From positions 1 through 54,872 of the forward strand of contig DDSH01000029.1 of the NCBI GenBank assembly GCA_002343775.1: DNA of 54,872 bases, written 5' to 3'. The notes under the pieces were generated by a model, which had not been told where the DNA came from, did not search any database, and saw nothing but the letters and a program-made list of their open reading frames with translations. Position 1 is the stretch's first letter. The number at the start of each line of letters is the position of its first letter. Position numbers and translations under genes: made by a program. The DNA comes from Anaerolineales bacterium UBA2395 (lineage in GTDB: Bacteria; Chloroflexota; Anaerolineae; Anaerolineales; Villigracilaceae). Positions 51,645 to 54,872 of this stretch are shown piece after piece.

Positions 51645-51797
51645 CCTTTGTTAAGGAAGAGGAGCGGCATCTAACCCCCCGCTCACGGAATATCTCAGGC
51701 AACTACAAATGAGGCCATCAGGGTATGTTGTTGATGGTCTCATTTATTGCGAATACGGAAGTAGAAAACAAGAAGAATTTGAAATCGGAGGCGAACT
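51645..51797 (+). promoter_or_regulatory. Structured leader of the str operon
   Basis: Two hairpins: GAGCGG (51662-51667) with CCGCTC (51679-51684), and a long one, 51707-51720 with 51732-51745 (14 pairs including one G-U, loop 11). No U-tract follows the second, so it is not a terminator. It could be a binding site for S12, S7 or another protein that regulates the operon, or only protect the mRNA 5' end. The GGAGGCG site lies at its end. Confidence 0.45.
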
Positions 51798-52214
51798 GTG
51801 CCGACAGTAAATCAAATGGTCCGCAAGGGCCGCAAGAATAAAAACGCAAAAAGCAAGGCTCCGGCTCTGCAGTTCACATTGAACAGCTTCAAGCAGCGCA
51901 GATTCCGTCAAGACAAGGGCGCACCGCAGAAACGCGGTGTTTGTACTGTTGTCCGCACCATGACACCCAAGAAGCCGAACTCCGCGCTGCGTAAGATCGC
52001 CCGTGTGCGCTTGAGCAATGGCATCGAAGTAACTGCTTACATTCCGGGCGAAGGTCACCAGCTGCAGGAACACTCCGTGGTTCTGGTCCGCGGCGGACGC
52101 GTGAAGGATCTTCCCGGCGTTCGTTATCACATCGTGCGCGGTTCGCTGGATACCACCGGCGTTGCCAACCGCAAACAGGGTCGTTCCAAGTACGGCGCGA
52201 AGCGTCCGAAGTAA
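51798..52214 (+). CDS. rpsL: Ribosomal protein S12
   Basis: 138 residues, GTG start after GGAGGCG. Decoding-centre protein of the 30S subunit. Compared with the 124-residue E. coli form there is a ~14-residue insertion around residues 25-45, before PQKRGVCTVV; the same insertion is present in the Bacillus form. The streptomycin-site lysines are retained (TPKKPNSALRK and GGRVKDLPGVRYH). First gene of the rpsL-rpsG-fusA-tuf set. Confidence 0.98.
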   Translation: MPTVNQMVRKGRKNKNAKSKAPALQFTLNSFKQRRFRQDKGAPQKRGVCTVVRTMTPKKPNSALRKIARVRLSNGIEVTAYIPGEGHQLQEHSVVLVRGGRVKDLPGVRYHIVRGSLDTTGVANRKQGRSKYGAKRPK

Positions 52215-52236
52215 TTCATAGATGGAGAAGTAAAGC

Positions 52237-52704
52237 ATGCGTAGAGCAAAACCAGAGAAGCGGGATATCATCCCCGACATCCGCTTTAATAACGTCAATA
52301 TTCAAACCATGATCCAGCACGTGCTCAAGAAAGGCAAGAAGAGCGTTGCCACCGGTCTGGTTTACGATGCGATGGATATGATCAAGGAACGCACCGAGAA
52401 GAATCCGATGGAAGTCTTCGACGGAGCCCTCAAGAACGTCAGCCCTGTCATGGAAGTCCGTCCGCGCCGCGTGGGTGGTGCCACCTATCAGGTGCCAATG
52501 GAAGTTTCCTCCGAGCGCCGCGTAACCCTCGCGATTCGCTGGATTCTCGGTTCTGCGCGCGAGCGCTCTGGCAAATCCTTCTCCGATAAGCTTGCTTCGG
52601 AATTGATCGACGCTTTCAATGAAACCGGCGCTTCCATCCGTAAGCGCGATGAAACCCACAAAATGGCTGAAGCCAACCGGGCTTTCTCTCACTATCGTAT
52701 TTAA
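52237..52704 (+). CDS. rpsG: Ribosomal protein S7
   Basis: 155 residues, the usual length. Binds the 3' major domain of 16S rRNA and nucleates the 30S head. MRRAKPEKRDIIPDIRF at the start and RKRDETHKMAEANRAF near the end are typical. Lies 22 bases after rpsL, with a GGAGAAG site. Confidence 0.98.
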   Translation: MRRAKPEKRDIIPDIRFNNVNIQTMIQHVLKKGKKSVATGLVYDAMDMIKERTEKNPMEVFDGALKNVSPVMEVRPRRVGGATYQVPMEVSSERRVTLAIRWILGSARERSGKSFSDKLASELIDAFNETGASIRKRDETHKMAEANRAFSHYRI

Positions 52705-52743
52705 TTGTTCTTAGACTTGTAAAGGAATCAGGTAGCAGGTAGC

Positions 52744-54816
52744 ATGGCACGTGTTCATCCGTTGGAGAAATATCGAAATATAGGCATTATTGCCCACATT
52801 GACGCCGGGAAAACGACCACCACCGAGCGTATCATGTTCTATACGGGCATGACTCACCGTATCGGTTCGGTCGATGATGGCAATACCGTCACAGACTGGA
52901 TGGTCCAGGAACGTGAACGCGGTATTACCATTGTTTCGGCAGCCGTCTCTGCGGAGTGGAAAGGCTATCAAGTCAACATCATTGATACCCCCGGGCACAT
53001 TGACTTTACTGCTGAAGTCCAGCGCTCTTTGCGCGTTTTGGATGGCGGTGTTGTAGTTTTTGATGCCGTTCAGGGTGTTGAGCCCCAGTCTGAAACCGTT
53101 TGGCGTCAGGCTGACCGCTATGGTGTTCCCCGCATCTGTTTCGTTAACAAGATGGATCGGGTTGGGGCTTCTTATGAACGCACCATTGAGACCATCATTG
53201 ACCGTTTGGGTGCCAATCCCATCCCCATGCAGGTTCCGATCGGTTTTGAAGCCGCATTTAAAGGCGTTGTCGATCTGCTCTCCATGACTGCCCTTGTGTG
53301 GGAAGATGATCTTGGAAAGGAACCCAAATCCGTCGAAATCCCTGCTGATCTGAAGGAACAGGCTGAGTCTGCTCGCGCCAAGATGGTCGAAAAGATCGCC
53401 GAACTCGACGATGAACTCACCATGAAGTTCCTCGAAGCGCAAGAGATCAGTGTGGACGAACTCAAAGCTGCGTTGCGAAAAGGTGTCATCGCCAATAAGG
53501 CTACCCCGGTATTCTGCGGGTCGTCCTTAAAGAACAAGGGCGTTCAGGCAATGTTGGATGCCGTGGTGGATTACCTGCCGTCTCCGGCGGATATCCCCTC
53601 GATTACCGCTTCGGAACCGGGAAACCCCGAAAATACTTTTGAACTCCCCACCAAGGATGATGCGCCGCTTAGCGCCCTTGTATTCAAGATCGTAACAGAC
53701 CCGTATGTTGGTCGTCTTGCGTATATCCGTGTGTACTCTGGCGTGTTGAGCCAGGGACAAACCGTTCAAAATAGCACCAAGGGGCGCAAGGAACGCATCG
53801 GACGCTTGCTCCGCATGCATGCTGATCGCCGTGAAGATATTACCGAAATCCGCGCGGGCGATATTGGCGCCGTGCTTGGCTTCAAGGAAAGCTTTACCGG
53901 CGACACACTCTGCGATTCGAAATCTCTCGCGCTCGAAAGCATTTCATTCCCTGAGCCGGTGATCTCCATTGCCATCGAGCCAAAGAGTTCCAACGATCAG
54001 GAAAAGATGGGGGAGGCGCTTCGAAAACTCGCTGAAGAAGATCCTACATTCCGTGTAAATTCGGATGAAAACACCGGTCAAACCGTGATCCGCGGTATGG
54101 GTGAACTTCACCTTGATATTATCGTCGACCGCCTCTTGCGTGAATTCAAAGTTCAGGCAAACGTTGGCGCGCCGCGCGTTGCGTACCGCGAGTCCATTAC
54201 CAAGCCTGTCAAGGAAGTCAATTACAAATATGCCAAGCAATCCGGCGGTAAAGGGCAGTACGGTCACGTTGTATTCTCCCTCGAACCCGGCGAACGCGGA
54301 AGCGGCATTGTCTTCGAAAACAAGATCGTCGGTGGCGCAATTCCGAAGGAATACATCCCGGCGGTCGAAAAGGGCTTTAAGGAAGCCGCCGAAAGCGGTG
54401 TTCTCGCTGGTTACCCCGTTGTGGATTTGAAGTTTACCCTGTTCGACGGCTCCTATCATGAAGTCGACTCCAGCGAAATGGCGTTCAAACTAGCCGCCTC
54501 CATTGGTTTCAAAGAAGGTGTGCATAAGGGCAACCCCATTTTGCTCGAACCGATGATGAAGGTTGAAGTCGTGGTTCCCGAAGAATATCTCGGCGACGTA
54601 ATGGGTCAGCTCAACAGCCGCCGCGGTCTGATTCAGGGTATGGATGTTCGCCCCGGCAATGCCCAGTCCATCCGCGCGATGGTGCCGTTGGCGGAAATGT
54701 TTGGCTATGCAACTCAACTCCGTTCCGCCACACAGGGACGCGGGGTCTTTAGCATGGAATTCGACCACTACGCGCCCGTCGCGCAGTCGGTTGCAGAAGA
54801 ACTTTTGAAAGCGTAA
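52744..54816 (+). CDS. fusA: Elongation factor G
   Basis: 690 residues. GTPase that moves tRNA and mRNA through the ribosome. G1 is AHIDAGKTTTTERI, the switch II motif DTPGHIDF and G4 NKMDRVG are present, followed by domains II-V up to the end, with GQYGHVVFSLEPGERGSG in domain IV and RGLIQGMDVRPG in domain V. Canonical length. 39 bases after rpsG. Confidence 0.98.
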   Translation: MARVHPLEKYRNIGIIAHIDAGKTTTTERIMFYTGMTHRIGSVDDGNTVTDWMVQERERGITIVSAAVSAEWKGYQVNIIDTPGHIDFTAEVQRSLRVLDGGVVVFDAVQGVEPQSETVWRQADRYGVPRICFVNKMDRVGASYERTIETIIDRLGANPIPMQVPIGFEAAFKGVVDLLSMTALVWEDDLGKEPKSVEIPADLKEQAESARAKMVEKIAELDDELTMKFLEAQEISVDELKAALRKGVIANKATPVFCGSSLKNKGVQAMLDAVVDYLPSPADIPSITASEPGNPENTFELPTKDDAPLSALVFKIVTDPYVGRLAYIRVYSGVLSQGQTVQNSTKGRKERIGRLLRMHADRREDITEIRAGDIGAVLGFKESFTGDTLCDSKSLALESISFPEPVISIAIEPKSSNDQEKMGEALRKLAEEDPTFRVNSDENTGQTVIRGMGELHLDIIVDRLLREFKVQANVGAPRVAYRESITKPVKEVNYKYAKQSGGKGQYGHVVFSLEPGERGSGIVFENKIVGGAIPKEYIPAVEKGFKEAAESGVLAGYPVVDLKFTLFDGSYHEVDSSEMAFKLAASIGFKEGVHKGNPILLEPMMKVEVVVPEEYLGDVMGQLNSRRGLIQGMDVRPGNAQSIRAMVPLAEMFGYATQLRSATQGRGVFSMEFDHYAPVAQSVAEELLKA

Positions 54817-54848
54817 CCAACGGTTTTTATCTCTCAAGGAGTTTCATT

Positions 54849-54872
54849 ATGGCGAAGGAAAAGTTTGACAGA
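54849..54872 (+). CDS. tuf: Elongation factor Tu, first 8 codons
   Basis: MAKEKFDR at the right edge is the usual start of EF-Tu, 32 bases after fusA with a strong AAGGAG site, in the usual position of the str operon. The rest of the gene is outside the window. Confidence 0.85.

Overview
The window looks like a chromosomal segment of a member of the Chloroflexota, probably class Anaerolineae. This is an inference from gene content, not a database result. Supporting signs are many large GAF/PAS/HD-GYP sensors, Thr/Pro-rich tails on exported proteins, several polytopic glycosyltransferases, a GldA/GldF/GldG-like ABC cluster with a DUF4340 protein, and SigA-type promoters close to TTGACA-N17-TATAAT. 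I see no insertion sequence, prophage, CRISPR array or rRNA gene. The text is ordinary, densely coding chromosome with one interesting regulatory locus in front of tyrS.

Layout. 1-5979: end of the heme O synthase gene, then four polytopic membrane proteins (GT39-like, an unassigned protein, PIG-V-like, GT87-like). 6045-7271: primary-type sigma factor. 7414-11457: minus-strand operon of ABC ATPase, ABC-2 permease, GldG-like protein and DUF4340 protein. 11636-16453: single genes (alanyl-tRNA editing protein, lipoprotein, aldo/keto reductase, cystathionine beta-synthase, DUF1761 protein, GNAT enzyme), most with their own promoter and terminator. 16453-20638: tight run alr, lspA, lspA paralogue, rluD-like, threonine aldolase. 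20639-25366: two-gene c-di-GMP operon (GGDEF, HD-GYP). 25494-34394: purine nucleoside phosphorylase, unassigned proteins, a 7TM-GAF-HTH regulator, an S1-repeat protein, an FtsK translocase, a CDP-alcohol phosphatidyltransferase and lgt. 34472-40423: NatA-like ATPase with an ABC-2/SpoIIM fusion, tadA-like deaminase, MBL hydrolase, HNH endonuclease, epimerase and lipoprotein. 40427-41866: tyrS with a leader-peptide attenuator. 41851-47028: 1725-residue PAS/GAF/HD-GYP sensor. 47184-47491: tRNA-Phe, tRNA-Gly and tRNA-Cys on the minus strand. 47601 to the end: rpoB, then rpsL-rpsG-fusA-tuf with a separate promoter. rpoC is absent from its usual place after rpoB.

The best candidate for an undescribed system is the tyrS leader (40427-40541). 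A 16-codon open frame, MFGKPTSRFYYYHTCP, begins six bases after a TATAAT box and carries three consecutive Tyr codons. Behind it lie three mutually exclusive hairpins: 1:2 overlapping the last Tyr codon, a 2:3 antiterminator, and a 3:4 GC-rich terminator with a U-tract. This is the logic of ribosome-mediated attenuation, as in trp operons, applied to a tyrosyl-tRNA synthetase; no T-box motifs are visible. A second theme is promoter economy: a promoter whose -35 box sits in the loop of the preceding gene's terminator (5989-6017), a palindromic -10 box that can serve both strands (3428-3435), and -10 boxes so close to start codons that the mRNAs should be leaderless.
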